64,000 nucleotides of DNA from the NCBI RefSeq assembly GCF_002482975.1, contig NZ_DLHA01000026.1, positions 60,763 to 124,762 on the forward strand, read 5' to 3'. The stretch is from Flavobacterium sp. UBA7680 (GTDB taxonomy: Bacteria; Bacteroidota; Bacteroidia; Flavobacteriales; Flavobacteriaceae). Within the stretch, counting starts at the first letter, position 1. The number at the start of each line of letters is the position of its first letter. The position numbers and the translations under genes were made by a program. Of the stretch, positions 1 to 9,613 are shown piece by piece. Under the pieces are notes generated by a model that ran no database searches, had not been told where the DNA came from, and worked only from the letters and a program-made list of their open reading frames with translations.

Positions 1-2280
1 AGCATTTGCTTCGCTTCCTAAATATTTAGCAGGAACATCAAATTTTAAATTGTAATTCATCGTTTGGTCAAAACCGTGAGTTCCGCCAACTGTTACTTTA
101 ATATCTTGATATTTAATATCGAAAGGTTTTACGTTTACTTTTCCGTTTTCAAAAGTCAAGGCAGCTTTAATATCATTCAAATTCAGTTTATTCATATCAA
201 TGAATTTAATGTTTGAAGTCAATGAATTTAATACCGTTGAATTTTTAGCATTTATCGTTGTAGAAAGTAATTGACCAATTAAATCCCCAGAAATAGATTT
301 TAAATCAGGAGTCAATTCCTTATCATCTAAATTTCCGTTTAATTTAATAGTCGAATTCAATTTACCATTGATAATTCCGGCAATTGGAGCAATTTTTTTC
401 ATCATGTCTAACTGAGTAAAAGTCTGCGCAATATCAACCTGATTGAAACCTAAATTCATATCAAACGTTGGCACTTTTGCTTTTGTCGAAACTGATCCTG
501 TTAAACCAATTGTTCCGCCGAAAATTGACGTTTTAAAGTTCTCTAAAAGCGCTTTTTCATCTTTAATAATCAATTTTCCGGAAACATCTTTCAGTTTTAA
601 ATTGTCATATAAAACAGTTGTCGCTTTTGCATTTAAAGTACAGTTCAGGAAAGCTGGAATTTTCATCGCTTCCGCTGGTTTAGCTGGCGTTTTTTCTTCT
701 GTTTTAGCAGGTTCTCCAGAAGTCATGAAATCATCAACAGCCAGTTGATTAGAACTCATGTTGAAGTTTCCTTTAAGTTCTTGTTTCTTAAACATAAAAC
801 CGTAGAAATTTTCTAAAACTCCGTTTATAGCAATATCACTTTTTCCGGTTGTAGCATTAAATTGTTTCAGGTTAATGGTACTTGGATTGAACTCAACCAA
901 AGCCGTGCTGATATTCATAGATTTATTGTTTTCATCAGTATATTTAAATCCTGATAAACTCATAGTTCCGGCATTTTTGATGTTTTGATATTGACTTTTT
1001 TCAACAGATGCCATATCAAAATTGGTAGTAACATCAGCTTTTAAAATACCTGCCAAAGGTTTATCCATTTTAATTGGATATGCTTTTGAAAGATTAGCTA
1101 AGTTGATAGTTCCTTTTAAAGCTGCGTTTACAAGCGGATTAACAGTAATGTTTCTAACATTTGCTTTAGCGCTAAAAACATCCTGATCGATTCTGAAAGA
1201 CAGTTTATCTAAATTTACATAAGTGTCGTTTAGAATTCCGGTTTCGTTGATAATTTTAGTATCAATTACAATATTCTGAACTGATTTTGGTAAGTTAGGA
1301 TATTGAAACGAGGCATTGTTTGAAGCAATCGCAATGTTAAATGCAGGAACTGTAGTATCTGTTAATTTTCCTTTTGCAAAACCAACAACAGTAAAGTCTC
1401 CGGTTGTTTTTACACCGTCAAGACTTGATGCATAAGCAGAAGGAATTAATCCTAAGAAATTTGTAAACGACGAAGTTGGCGTTTTAAATTTTAAGTCATA
1501 AATCTGACCTTCTTTAACCATTTGAATAAATCCGTCAAACTCTAACGGCAATTGGTTAATTAAAGCTTTATTTTCTTTAAAGGTATATTTACTTTGTTCT
1601 AAATCAATTCCTAAAACAGCGTCTAAAGTCAGTTTTATATTTTTCATATAATTAACTTTATCCATATCTAAAGATACGTTTGCTGTAGTTTTTGTATTTA
1701 AATCCAGTTTTGAATTGGTAAAATCTCCAGTTCCTTCGTGATTTAAACTATCGATAACCATTTTAATTTTTGAACCCTGATCGATATATCTAAAGGTAAA
1801 GTTCTCGATTTTATAGTTTTGAATTTTTAAAGAAAGTGGACTGCTTTTTTCATCCGTTTTTTCTTCTTTTTTATCTTTTAAAGCAATATCAAAATTTCCA
1901 ACACCATCTTTATTGAAGATAATGTTGATTAAACCGTTTTCAGAAGTAATTCCCTGAATGTTTAAAGGTTCGTCTTTTCCTTTAAAAAGCTCTTTAATGC
2001 TCATATTAAGGTTTAATTGTCCTAATGAAACCAATGTATCTCCTTCAAAAGGCGCTTTGTTGATAATCACCAGTTTTTCGATTCCAACAGCAGCATTCGG
2101 GAAATTCTTAAACAAGCTTAAATCAGCATCGGCAAAGCTGACTTTTGCATCAACACTTTCGTTGATTGCTTCGGCAATTTTAGCCTTGATTTGGTCTTTA
2201 AAGAAATACGGAATGGCAAATAATGCGGCGACAAGGACCACAAGCACAATGGCGGTTATTTTTAAAATTTTCTTTAACAT
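1..2280 (-). CDS. AsmA-like family membrane-anchored protein (C-terminus beyond window)
   Basis: The minus-strand frame is open from the ATG at 2278-2280 to the window edge, giving 760 residues without a stop, so the 3' end is missing. The N-terminus (MLKKILKITAIVLVVLVAAL) is one membrane helix followed by a long periplasmic region. That region has features of AsmA-like proteins: the early stretch with FADADLSLFKNFPNAAVGI, repeated beta-rich segments, and a late part with SGDLIGQLLSTTINAKNSTV. Members of this family are thought to bridge or move lipids between inner and outer membrane, but the role of this protein is inferred. A -7 box lies upstream at 2322-2329. Family call fairly sure, exact function not. 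Confidence 0.8.
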   Translation of the reverse strand, partial: MLKKILKITAIVLVVLVAALFAIPYFFKDQIKAKIAEAINESVDAKVSFADADLSLFKNFPNAAVGIEKLVIINKAPFEGDTLVSLGQLNLNMSIKELFKGKDEPLNIQGITSENGLINIIFNKDGVGNFDIALKDKKEEKTDEKSSPLSLKIQNYKIENFTFRYIDQGSKIKMVIDSLNHEGTGDFTNSKLDLNTKTTANVSLDMDKVNYMKNIKLTLDAVLGIDLEQSKYTFKENKALINQLPLEFDGFIQMVKEGQIYDLKFKTPTSSFTNFLGLIPSAYASSLDGVKTTGDFTVVGFAKGKLTDTTVPAFNIAIASNNASFQYPNLPKSVQNIVIDTKIINETGILNDTYVNLDKLSFRIDQDVFSAKANVRNITVNPLVNAALKGTINLANLSKAYPIKMDKPLAGILKADVTTNFDMASVEKSQYQNIKNAGTMSLSGFKYTDENNKSMNISTALVEFNPSTINLKQFNATTGKSDIAINGVLENFYGFMFKKQELKGNFNMSSNQLAVDDFMTSGEPAKTEEKTPAKPAEAMKIPAFLNCTLNAKATTVLYDNLKLKDVSGKLIIKDEKALLENFKTSIFGGTIGLTGSVSTKAKVPTFDMNLGFNQVDIAQTFTQLDMMKKIAPIAGIINGKLNSTIKLNGNLDDKELTPDLKSISGDLIGQLLSTTINAKNSTVLNSLTSNIKFIDMNKLNLNDIKAALTFENGKVNVKPFDIKYQDIKVTVGGTHGFDQTMNYNLKFDVPAKYLGSEANA

Positions 2281-2321
2281 ATTTATAGATTTGAGGTTTA
2301 TTTTTTGAAAATTGACTCTTG

Positions 2322-2329
2322 CAAAAATA
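2322..2329 (-). promoter_or_regulatory. Candidate -7 box for the AsmA-like gene
   Basis: Read on the minus strand this is TATTTTTG, a full match to the Bacteroidota -7 consensus TAnnTTTG, about 42 bases before the AsmA start. No TTG is seen at the ideal -33 distance, so the call rests on the -7 box alone. Confidence 0.45.
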
Positions 2330-2395
2330 GTTTTTTTATTCAAGTACAGAGATAAAATTTTCTTAATAATGTAAGAAAATTATGTTAGTATTGAA

Positions 2396-2432
2396 TAAAA
2401 AAAATCCGCTTGATACTTTTCAAACGGATTTT
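2396..2432 (-). terminator. Hairpin terminator after the hydrolase gene
   Basis: AAAATCCG (2401-2408) pairs with CGGATTTT (2425-2432), with an inner TTGA/TCAA pair. On the minus strand the stem is followed by a run of T, just downstream of the hydrolase stop. It separates the sppA-hydrolase unit from the AsmA gene. Confidence 0.7.
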
Positions 2433-2450
2433 ACTTTTTTATTATTGTAA

Positions 2451-3398
2451 CTATTTTTTAATAAAGGAAACAATCTTATGGATCAGGGTTTCAGAAATGG
2501 GAAGAGTTTCATTATTATAACTTTCCATATTCGCCTTTTGATCGCCGTCGACTATTTTCATGATATGATTCATTTTATCTACAATAAGCAATTCTGAATT
2601 AGCTTTAGCCTTCGATAAGTTTTCGGCATCTTTAACCGAAACTTGTAGATCATTATTTCCCTGAATGATTAAAACAGGAATTGTCAATTTTTTAATTTCT
2701 GTCTGCGGATCGTATTTAAACCACGAAATCAAATACGGCTGAATACTTGCTCTGAATAATGAATTTAAAAGCGGATCGACTTTGTTTACTTTATTGCCGG
2801 CTTTTAGGCTATCAATAATAGGAAACGTCATATCTTCAATTTGTTTGTTTGATTTAGAAGCAATTTGCGTCTTTATCAATTTATCTGCAGATTCTCCGGC
2901 TCCGGCAATTGAAACAAATTTATTGGCTTTTGCACTGGCAATCATTCCTATTAAAGAACCTTCGCTATGACCAATAACGGTTAATTGTGTAAAACGTTTG
3001 TCTTGTTTCAAATAGTTAATCCAGCTTTTTACATCTTCGGTATAATTTTCAAAAACCAGACCAGACTCAGCTACTGCTGATTTTTTGCTTTCGCCAATGC
3101 CACGTTTGTCAAATCGTAAAGATGCAATTCCGTTTTTTGCTAATTCTTCTGCCAGCATTTTCAGGGAATTGTTTTTCATCATCGAATTATTTCCGTCTCG
3201 GTCTGTTGGGCCAGAACCGGCAATAATCAATGCAACCGGACATTTTTTTACACCGTCGGGAACGGTAAGCGTACCAAAAATCTGATCATTATTGATTTTT
3301 AAAATGGCAGGCGTTTCTTTAAAAGTATCTTGTTTCGGGCTTTGCGCATTTACATATGTCAGAAACAAAACGGTTAAAAACAGAATTATGTTTTTCAT
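2451..3398 (-). CDS. Secreted alpha/beta hydrolase
   Basis: 315 residues with an N-terminal signal peptide ending near NAQS, so periplasmic or exported. The nucleophile elbow GHSEG (in VIGHSEGSLIG, around residue 144) and a late histidine (MNHIMK) mark an alpha/beta-hydrolase of the serine aminopeptidase/esterase type. The oxyanion region IIAGSGPTDRDGNN is typical of this subgroup. Substrate unknown. The start lies 12 bases after the sppA stop on the same strand, so the two are probably co-transcribed with sppA first, and a terminator follows. Fold sure, specific activity not predictable. Confidence 0.85.
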   Translation of the reverse strand: MKNIILFLTVLFLTYVNAQSPKQDTFKETPAILKINNDQIFGTLTVPDGVKKCPVALIIAGSGPTDRDGNNSMMKNNSLKMLAEELAKNGIASLRFDKRGIGESKKSAVAESGLVFENYTEDVKSWINYLKQDKRFTQLTVIGHSEGSLIGMIASAKANKFVSIAGAGESADKLIKTQIASKSNKQIEDMTFPIIDSLKAGNKVNKVDPLLNSLFRASIQPYLISWFKYDPQTEIKKLTIPVLIIQGNNDLQVSVKDAENLSKAKANSELLIVDKMNHIMKIVDGDQKANMESYNNETLPISETLIHKIVSFIKK

Positions 3399-3410
3399 CT
3401 TTAAATAGAA

Positions 3411-5168
3411 TTATTTAATGTTTATTCCGAAAGGCATCATGGCCTGAACTCCTTTTTGTCTCTGAAACCTTTTTACCTGCTCGATAAGCAAATAATTTTC
3501 TTCGCCTATTTCTTCTTTAATAAAAGCTTCTTTAGATTGAGCAAAAGGTAAATTAGCCATTAAATCGCCAAAAGTTTTTTCGTATTCAGGATAGTTTTGT
3601 GTGCCGTAATCTTTAATTTTAGCAATTTTTGCTGCTTCTGCAATGGCATCATTCAAACCTCCAATTTTGTCAACTAATCCAATTTTTACGGCTTCAGATC
3701 CAGACCAAACTCTTCCTTGTGCAATAGAATCTACTTGTGCAAAAGTCATTTTTCTTCCTTCGGCAACATGCGTTACAAAAGTTTTGTAAATCTGTTCAAC
3801 GCCTTCCAATGTAAAGGCTTTAAATTTTTCATCAACTGGTACAAACGGACTGTAATTTGCTGAGTTTTCGTGTGTTTTTACCTGTTCTGTATTAATTCCT
3901 AATTTATTGGCAAGCGGCGTAAAGTTTGGTAAAACTCCAAAAACTCCAATTGAACCTGTAATAGTATTACTTTCTGCAAAAATTTTATTGGCATTACAAG
4001 CAATGTAATAACCTCCAGAAGCGGCATAATTTCCCATGGAAACAATTACCGGTTTTACTTTTTTGGTTACTTCAATTTCTCTCCAGATTAAGTCAGAAGT
4101 CAGTGCGCTTCCGCCTGGGCTGTCAATTCTTAAAACGATCGCTTTTACATCTTCATTTTTTCTGGCTTCTTGTAATGAACGACGCATTGAACCTTCGCCA
4201 ATAACATTTACGTCGCCTTCGCCGCCGGCAATTTCGCCTTGAGCGTAAATAATTGCAATTTGATCATTAGCAACATTGGTTAATGCCGTTGTTACATTAT
4301 TTTGAGTATAATCTAAAATCGAAATTTTATTATAATCTTCGTCGTCTTTAACTTTCAACGCTTTTTTAATGGCATTATGGTACACATCTTCATAAGCTAC
4401 AATATCAACTAAATGCTGTGTTTTTGCCATTTGTGGAGTTCTGGCTAATAAACCGTTTGCAATTTCATTTAATTTATCAACCGGAATATTTCGGCTTTTT
4501 GAGATATCGCTGCAAACTGTTGACCAAATCGAGTTTAAAAGTGCTGTAACTTGTTCTCTGTTCGCATCGCTCATTTTATTTTCTAAAAATGGCTCAACGG
4601 CACTTTTGTATTTTCCGTGACGAATCACTTCCATGTGGATTCCTGATTTTTCCTGAAAATCCTTAAAGAACATAACTTCTGACGAAAGTCCTTTAAAATC
4701 TAAATCTCCAGCCGGATTCAAATACACAACATTCGCAACAGAGTTTAAATAATATTCTTTTTGCGAATACGTATTGGCGTAAGCCCAAACAAATTTTCCT
4801 GATTTTTTAAAACTTTCCAGAGCATTTCTCAAATCTTTATATTGAGCAAGTCCAAGAGAAGACTCATCGTTTAAAATTGAAATTCCTTTAATATTATCGT
4901 CTGTTTCTGCCGCTTCAATTGCATTGATCACATCCGTTAAACCAACACTTTTTTTATCTGAAAAAACAGTTACCCAAGGATCTTTATATTTTCCGGCATA
5001 ATCATTATTGATCTGCTTTAAATCTAATTCGATAACAGAATCATTTTTAACCGAAACTTTGTCTTCTCCGCCAAAAATGGCTCCAATTAGGATCACTCCA
5101 AAAAAGAAGAGCATAATGAATACAAAAATACCAATAACAGTGGCAATTACATTTCCTAAAAACTTCAT
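3411..5168 (-). CDS. sppA: Signal peptide peptidase SppA, 67K type
   Basis: 585 residues, the length of the duplicated-domain SppA found in Gram-negative bacteria. It is a membrane serine protease that clears remnant signal peptides in the cell envelope. An N-terminal membrane helix spans about residues 7-32. The catalytic lysine is K188 in GKYKSAVEPF of the first domain, and the nucleophile is S384 in MGNYAASGGYY of the second domain. Both dyad residues are present, so the enzyme should be active. It heads a two-gene unit with the hydrolase. A 7/8 match to the -7 consensus lies at 5213-5220 (minus strand). Confidence 0.95.
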   Translation of the reverse strand: MKFLGNVIATVIGIFVFIMLFFFGVILIGAIFGGEDKVSVKNDSVIELDLKQINNDYAGKYKDPWVTVFSDKKSVGLTDVINAIEAAETDDNIKGISILNDESSLGLAQYKDLRNALESFKKSGKFVWAYANTYSQKEYYLNSVANVVYLNPAGDLDFKGLSSEVMFFKDFQEKSGIHMEVIRHGKYKSAVEPFLENKMSDANREQVTALLNSIWSTVCSDISKSRNIPVDKLNEIANGLLARTPQMAKTQHLVDIVAYEDVYHNAIKKALKVKDDEDYNKISILDYTQNNVTTALTNVANDQIAIIYAQGEIAGGEGDVNVIGEGSMRRSLQEARKNEDVKAIVLRIDSPGGSALTSDLIWREIEVTKKVKPVIVSMGNYAASGGYYIACNANKIFAESNTITGSIGVFGVLPNFTPLANKLGINTEQVKTHENSANYSPFVPVDEKFKAFTLEGVEQIYKTFVTHVAEGRKMTFAQVDSIAQGRVWSGSEAVKIGLVDKIGGLNDAIAEAAKIAKIKDYGTQNYPEYEKTFGDLMANLPFAQSKEAFIKEEIGEENYLLIEQVKRFQRQKGVQAMMPFGINIK

Positions 5169-5264
5169 AAGTATATTTTTTTTAATAAGTAGCGATAAAG
5201 GGCTATTTGTTACAAATTTCGCACATAAATTTTAATCGGCTCAATGTGCCGTTTCACAAATATA

Positions 5265-5297
5265 TTGGTTAATTCTAAAATAGTTTTAGTTAATTTG
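5265..5297 (+). promoter_or_regulatory. Promoter of the folK fusion, near-leaderless
   Basis: TTG at 5265-5267 and TTAATTTG at 5290-5297 (7/8 match to TAnnTTTG) are separated by 22 bases. The box ends only 8 bases before the ATG at 5306, so transcription would begin at or next to the start codon. Confidence 0.5.
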
Positions 5298-5305
5298 CAT
5301 TAATT

Positions 5306-6439
5306 ATGAAATCACAGCACCAAGTCGTTTTATCTATAGGCAGCAACCAGGGAAACAGGTTAGAAAACATTGAAAGTTGTATCGCTTTGATACATCAGGA
5401 AGTGGGAACTGTAATTAGGGTTTCTAAGCTTTATGAAACGCCTGCCTGGGGTTTTGAGAGCGATGCATTTTATAATTGCGCGTTACTTTTGCATACCACT
5501 TCATCGGCACAAAAAATATTAAATCAGGTTTTAAAAGTCGAAAAACAGTTAGGAAGAATCAGATTGAATCAGGAAGGATACCAATCCCGAATTATTGATG
5601 TTGATGTAATTGTTTTTGATGATGAAATTATTGAAACAGAAAAACTTCATATTCCGCATCCTTTAATGCAGAATCGAAATTTTGTTTTACTGCCTGTTCA
5701 GGATTTAAAATTAGACTGGAAACATCCTGTTTTTCAGAAATCTATTTCAGAATTAATTGCCGTTTCTCCAGATGACAGTGTTTGTACGGTTGTTCAGGAT
5801 TTGAAATGTCCGCTGAGTGAAATTCCGTTAGAAAAATATAATTATATCGCTTTTGAAGGAAATATTGGTGCCGGAAAAACTACTTTGGTTCACAAATTTG
5901 CAGATGATTTTAATGCGAAAACCGTTTTAGAACGGTTTGCAGATAATCCGTTTCTGCCGAAGTTTTATAAAGATCAAAACCGATATGCTTTTCCGCTTGA
6001 AATGTCTTTTTTGGCCGATCGTTATCAGCAATTATCGGATGATTTGGCGCAGTTTGATTTGTTTAAAGATTTTATCGTAGCCGATTATCATATTTTTAAA
6101 TCGTTGATTTTTGCGAAAATTACTTTACAGGAAGATGAATATCGTTTGTACCGAAATTTATTCGATATCATTTACAAAGAAATGCCAAAGCCGGATTTGT
6201 ATATTTATTTGTATCAGAATACTGAACGTCTTCTTCAAAACATAAAAAAACGAGGCCGAAGCTACGAGCAAAATATTGAAGCTGAATATCTGGATAAAAT
6301 CAACAACGGATATTTGGAATACATAAAATCCCAAACCGATTTGAATGTTTTAATTATAGATGTTTCTGATCGTGATTTTGTGAAAAAACAGGAAGATTAT
6401 CTTTTTGTTTTAAGCGAAATTCAGAAGAAATTGAATTAA
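5306..6439 (+). CDS. folK: HPPK (FolK) fused to a deoxynucleoside kinase
   Basis: 377 residues with two enzymes. Residues 1 to about 135 are 6-hydroxymethyl-7,8-dihydropterin pyrophosphokinase of folate synthesis. The start is LSIGSNQGNR, and the family signature R-x2-D-V-D-V-I has R95, D98 and D100. Residues from about 178 onward are a deoxynucleoside kinase with P-loop GNIGAGKTT (185-193), the ERF motif near 208 and ADRYQQL near 232. The kinase half would salvage deoxynucleosides to monophosphates. This fusion is known in flavobacteria. The start is fixed because HPPK homology begins by residue 7. The stop codon lies inside the left arm of a 25-base inverted repeat. Confidence 0.92.
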   Translation: MKSQHQVVLSIGSNQGNRLENIESCIALIHQEVGTVIRVSKLYETPAWGFESDAFYNCALLLHTTSSAQKILNQVLKVEKQLGRIRLNQEGYQSRIIDVDVIVFDDEIIETEKLHIPHPLMQNRNFVLLPVQDLKLDWKHPVFQKSISELIAVSPDDSVCTVVQDLKCPLSEIPLEKYNYIAFEGNIGAGKTTLVHKFADDFNAKTVLERFADNPFLPKFYKDQNRYAFPLEMSFLADRYQQLSDDLAQFDLFKDFIVADYHIFKSLIFAKITLQEDEYRLYRNLFDIIYKEMPKPDLYIYLYQNTERLLQNIKKRGRSYEQNIEAEYLDKINNGYLEYIKSQTDLNVLIIDVSDRDFVKKQEDYLFVLSEIQKKLN

Positions 6440-6520
6440 TTAGAGAATGTGTCAATTAGATAATTTATTTAAGATATTTTTTAATTATCTCATTTTCTAA
6501 TTGACACATTCTCTAATTAA
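6436..6520. repeat. 25-base perfect inverted repeat between convergent genes
   Basis: Arms at 6436-6460 and 6496-6520 are exact reverse complements, containing GAGAATGTGTCAATTAGA. The left arm contains the folK stop codon and the right arm ends 4 bases before the stop of the next, opposing gene. It can act as a bidirectional terminator, but it is longer than one needs and resembles a dispersed palindromic element. Confidence 0.8.
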
Positions 6521-6524
6521 GATA

Positions 6525-9500
6525 TTATCTCAGTAATGAAAAGTGCCCTCTTAAAATAGGTTTTGTATTGTCTATTTTTAAAGCGTACCAATAATCTGAA
6601 GCCGGAAGTGGCGTTCTCTCAAAAGTTCCGTCCCAAGTCATATTAGAAGCGTTTAACTGCGCGATGAGTTTGCCATAACGGTCAAAAATAGTGACTTCTG
6701 CCTGCGGGTAATTTTCCATTCCGGTTACTTCCCATAAATCATTATGAGTGTCGTTATTTGGAGTGAAAAATGCTGGAAAAACAAGAACAACAAAATTTTG
6801 AGTATCACCGCCGCAGCCGCTTTTTTCGCGAACATACGCTGTTTGTAATCCGCCAGGAACATCATAAAAAACATTTGAATCCTGAAAATTAATCCCGTCT
6901 ACAGAAAACTCAAAATAAGGAGCTTGCTTTTTAATGTAAATTACAACTCTTGTTCCGCTTACGTCAATTCGGTCTATTTCCGGAACTGGACGCTCTTCAA
7001 CTATTATTGTTTTTGTACTTGAACAGCTTTCAGGAGCAGGACTTGTTACAATTACAGTATAAGTACCACCTTTTGAAACAGGTGTTGTTTGTCCTGTATC
7101 TCCATTTGACCATGCATAAGTCATTCCCGAAACTCCCGCATCTAGTATTATAGTTTGAGATTGACATAACGGAAAGCTTTCGTCATGAACAACGGGCGGC
7201 GTGTAAATTTCAATATTTACAGGCGTACGAGTTGGGTTAATACAGCTGGAATTCGAAGCCTCTGCATAATAAGTTGTATTTGCTGAAATTATTGGAGTTG
7301 TAAAGTTACTTCCGTTAAAAACACTTGTTCCTCCAATTGAGGTTGTAAACCAGTTAATGGTTCCAATGTTTGAACTGGCACTAATAGTTACAGATCCCGG
7401 CCCGCAGTTTGAATAAGAAGGCTTACCCGCAACCGGAGTTGTTGGAGTCATGTTTACTGTAGCCGTAACCGATTTTCTGTTTGATTCACAGCCGGCATCT
7501 ACATAATAAGTTGTTGTCGTATTTATTGTTGGAGTAGTATAGGTGTTTCCTGTTCCTAATAAATTTCCTCCCACAGCGGCATCATACCAGCTAATTGTTG
7601 CTCCGGCAGTTGCAGTCGCGGTAAAAGTAAAAGTTCCTGAATCACAAACCGGATTTGGATTTGCTCCGGGTGTTGCAACCGGAATTGTAATTTTTGTACT
7701 TGCTGCAATTTCAAGCGGAGACTCTCCCGGCATTCCGCCATATTCCACAACATAACCTTTTGGTTGATAAGGATCGCCAGACGTTAACGATCCGGTATTA
7801 GAAAGGTCGTTCCATGAACCTCTAATTCCAATTCCGGGTTGTGTAATATGTGCATAATCTTCTTCTCCCAGATTATTTGGTTCTCCAGAGTTCCAGAAAG
7901 TATAATTCATTATAGTTCCGGCTTCAGGGCCGGTAACCCATTTCCATAAGCCTTCGGTTTCTGCATCGCTTCCGCCAATCCATCCCGTTCCAGAAGCTTG
8001 TTCACCTATTAATTGAGCTTCATCTGCAGATAAAACGGTAGCTAAATATCCTGTAAGCCCGTAATAAGTACTTGCTTCTGCAGCGGCTTTGGCACTTGTC
8101 CAGGTAATACCAATACTCGGAACAAATAAATAAAAGTGCTGTGTTGAAGGTAAATAATTGGCATTACCAATTGTTATGGAGAAAGTTCTTGTTCCAGAAG
8201 CTGTAGCCGAAGAATTTGAGAAAACCACATCTTTTACAGCATCAACTAAGTCAGTATATAAAACATTAGCACCTGTTGGGCTCGTTATGCTTAATTTTCC
8301 TGCTGTTGCATCCCAGCTTGTTATTACATTAGGGTGTGCCGCCGGATTTGAAAGTGCAAGCTGATCTAAACCACTTGAATAACCAGATGAAATTTGAATG
8401 TAAACACCTTTAGTTCCTGTTTCCGCTGGATCGTGCGTAATAGTAAAGCTTGTTACAATTTTTATTGTGTTTTGTGGGCAATATAACTGATCTCCGGTTG
8501 CTTTAACAACAGGAGCAGTTGTTGCCGAAGGTTTACTGCAGTCGTTTGAATATTTTGCTGTATTATCTTTGAAGATTGCCCAATTTGCATTTGAATAAGC
8601 CTCATCATCTACTAGTATACAGTTTAGACCAGAATTAGATTTAAAATTTCCAATGAATAGTTTTGCGTTCTGCCCATTTTTTAAATTCAAATTTGTTAGC
8701 TGGTTATCACTACAATAGAAATAATTTAGATTGGTATTGTTAGACACATCTAGACTAGAGAATTGATTATTATGACAGTTTAAGTAATTTAAATCTGGAT
8801 TACTAGAAAAATTAAGAGAAGTTATTTGATTACTATTTAGGTCTAAAGATTTCAATAAAGGGTTTTTAGAAATATCAAAACTTGACAAATTGTTAGACGC
8901 GCAGTTTATATCTTCCAAAATGATGTTTTTTGAAAGATCTAAAGTTGTTAATTGATTAAAATTGCAATTTAAATTTGTTAAAGTACTATTTTTAGTGAGG
9001 TCTAAATTTGCTATATTATTATCAGAACAATAGAGAGAGTTTAAATGTGTATTTTTTGAAAGATCTAAACTGTTTAATCCGTTACTTTCTATAGATAGAA
9101 CTTTTAATTCCGTGTTTTTAGAAAGGTCTATATTAGATAAATGATTGTGACCACATCTTAAAGAACTTAGTAAAATATTGTTTGTAAGATTTAAAGAGGA
9201 AAGAAAGTTTCTTTTGTTGATATCTTCATTAATTAGTCCAACATCTAAGCTTGTCAATTTTACAAAAGCCTCAATACCTGTTAAATCATCAATGTTTTTA
9301 CCTGGAATTTTTAATTCTGTTACGTCTTTTATATTTGCAGTCAGAACCTGACCATCAGGAGGACCGCTGTCAATATTCAAATCAATTAAGGCTTGCTCAA
9401 ATCTTTGATCAGGAATAGCTGTATATTGAGCAAATCCGGTAAAAGGGAAAAGCAGTAAGAAAAATAAATGTTGTGGTTTAAGGAAATAGATAGTTTTCAT
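6525..9500 (-). CDS. Secreted LRR / C-type lectin / Ig-like protein with T9SS type B sorting domain
   Basis: 991 residues. The signal peptide ends at about residue 24 (TGFAQ). Residues 75-275 hold roughly nine leucine-rich repeats of the Bacteroidota type (LDLSKNTxLxxLxC). Residues 453-590 resemble a C-type lectin domain with WIGGSD (507), EPNN (540) and WND (563), which are the calcium- and sugar-contacting positions. Ig-like beta modules run from about 605 to 905, including TTTTYYVDAG. The C-terminus (about 908-991, from FFTPNNDTHNDLWEV to the end) is the gliding-motility-type CHU_C domain used as a type B signal by the type IX secretion system. Probably a surface adhesin binding glycans or proteins. 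The ligand is unknown. Confidence 0.85.
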   Translation of the reverse strand: MKTIYFLKPQHLFFLLLFPFTGFAQYTAIPDQRFEQALIDLNIDSGPPDGQVLTANIKDVTELKIPGKNIDDLTGIEAFVKLTSLDVGLINEDINKRNFLSSLNLTNNILLSSLRCGHNHLSNIDLSKNTELKVLSIESNGLNSLDLSKNTHLNSLYCSDNNIANLDLTKNSTLTNLNCNFNQLTTLDLSKNIILEDINCASNNLSSFDISKNPLLKSLDLNSNQITSLNFSSNPDLNYLNCHNNQFSSLDVSNNTNLNYFYCSDNQLTNLNLKNGQNAKLFIGNFKSNSGLNCILVDDEAYSNANWAIFKDNTAKYSNDCSKPSATTAPVVKATGDQLYCPQNTIKIVTSFTITHDPAETGTKGVYIQISSGYSSGLDQLALSNPAAHPNVITSWDATAGKLSITSPTGANVLYTDLVDAVKDVVFSNSSATASGTRTFSITIGNANYLPSTQHFYLFVPSIGITWTSAKAAAEASTYYGLTGYLATVLSADEAQLIGEQASGTGWIGGSDAETEGLWKWVTGPEAGTIMNYTFWNSGEPNNLGEEDYAHITQPGIGIRGSWNDLSNTGSLTSGDPYQPKGYVVEYGGMPGESPLEIAASTKITIPVATPGANPNPVCDSGTFTFTATATAGATISWYDAAVGGNLLGTGNTYTTPTINTTTTYYVDAGCESNRKSVTATVNMTPTTPVAGKPSYSNCGPGSVTISASSNIGTINWFTTSIGGTSVFNGSNFTTPIISANTTYYAEASNSSCINPTRTPVNIEIYTPPVVHDESFPLCQSQTIILDAGVSGMTYAWSNGDTGQTTPVSKGGTYTVIVTSPAPESCSSTKTIIVEERPVPEIDRIDVSGTRVVIYIKKQAPYFEFSVDGINFQDSNVFYDVPGGLQTAYVREKSGCGGDTQNFVVLVFPAFFTPNNDTHNDLWEVTGMENYPQAEVTIFDRYGKLIAQLNASNMTWDGTFERTPLPASDYWYALKIDNTKPILRGHFSLLR

Positions 9501-9613
9501 TTTATAAAAGTATCAATTTCTTAATAAAAAAAAAATATATTTATATTTCTAACATTTAAAGTCTGAAACTAATTTAAAAATCACATTTTTTTGGTAAAAA
9601 TATTCTTTAATTC

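Noticed and set aside
443..2308. Plus-strand open frames at 443-748 and 1958-2308
   Set aside because: They are antisense to the long open minus-strand AsmA-like frame and have no promoter or family features.
7543..8364. Short frames over the LRR/lectin gene on both strands
   Set aside because: Out-of-frame readings of a repetitive gene, with no domain content.
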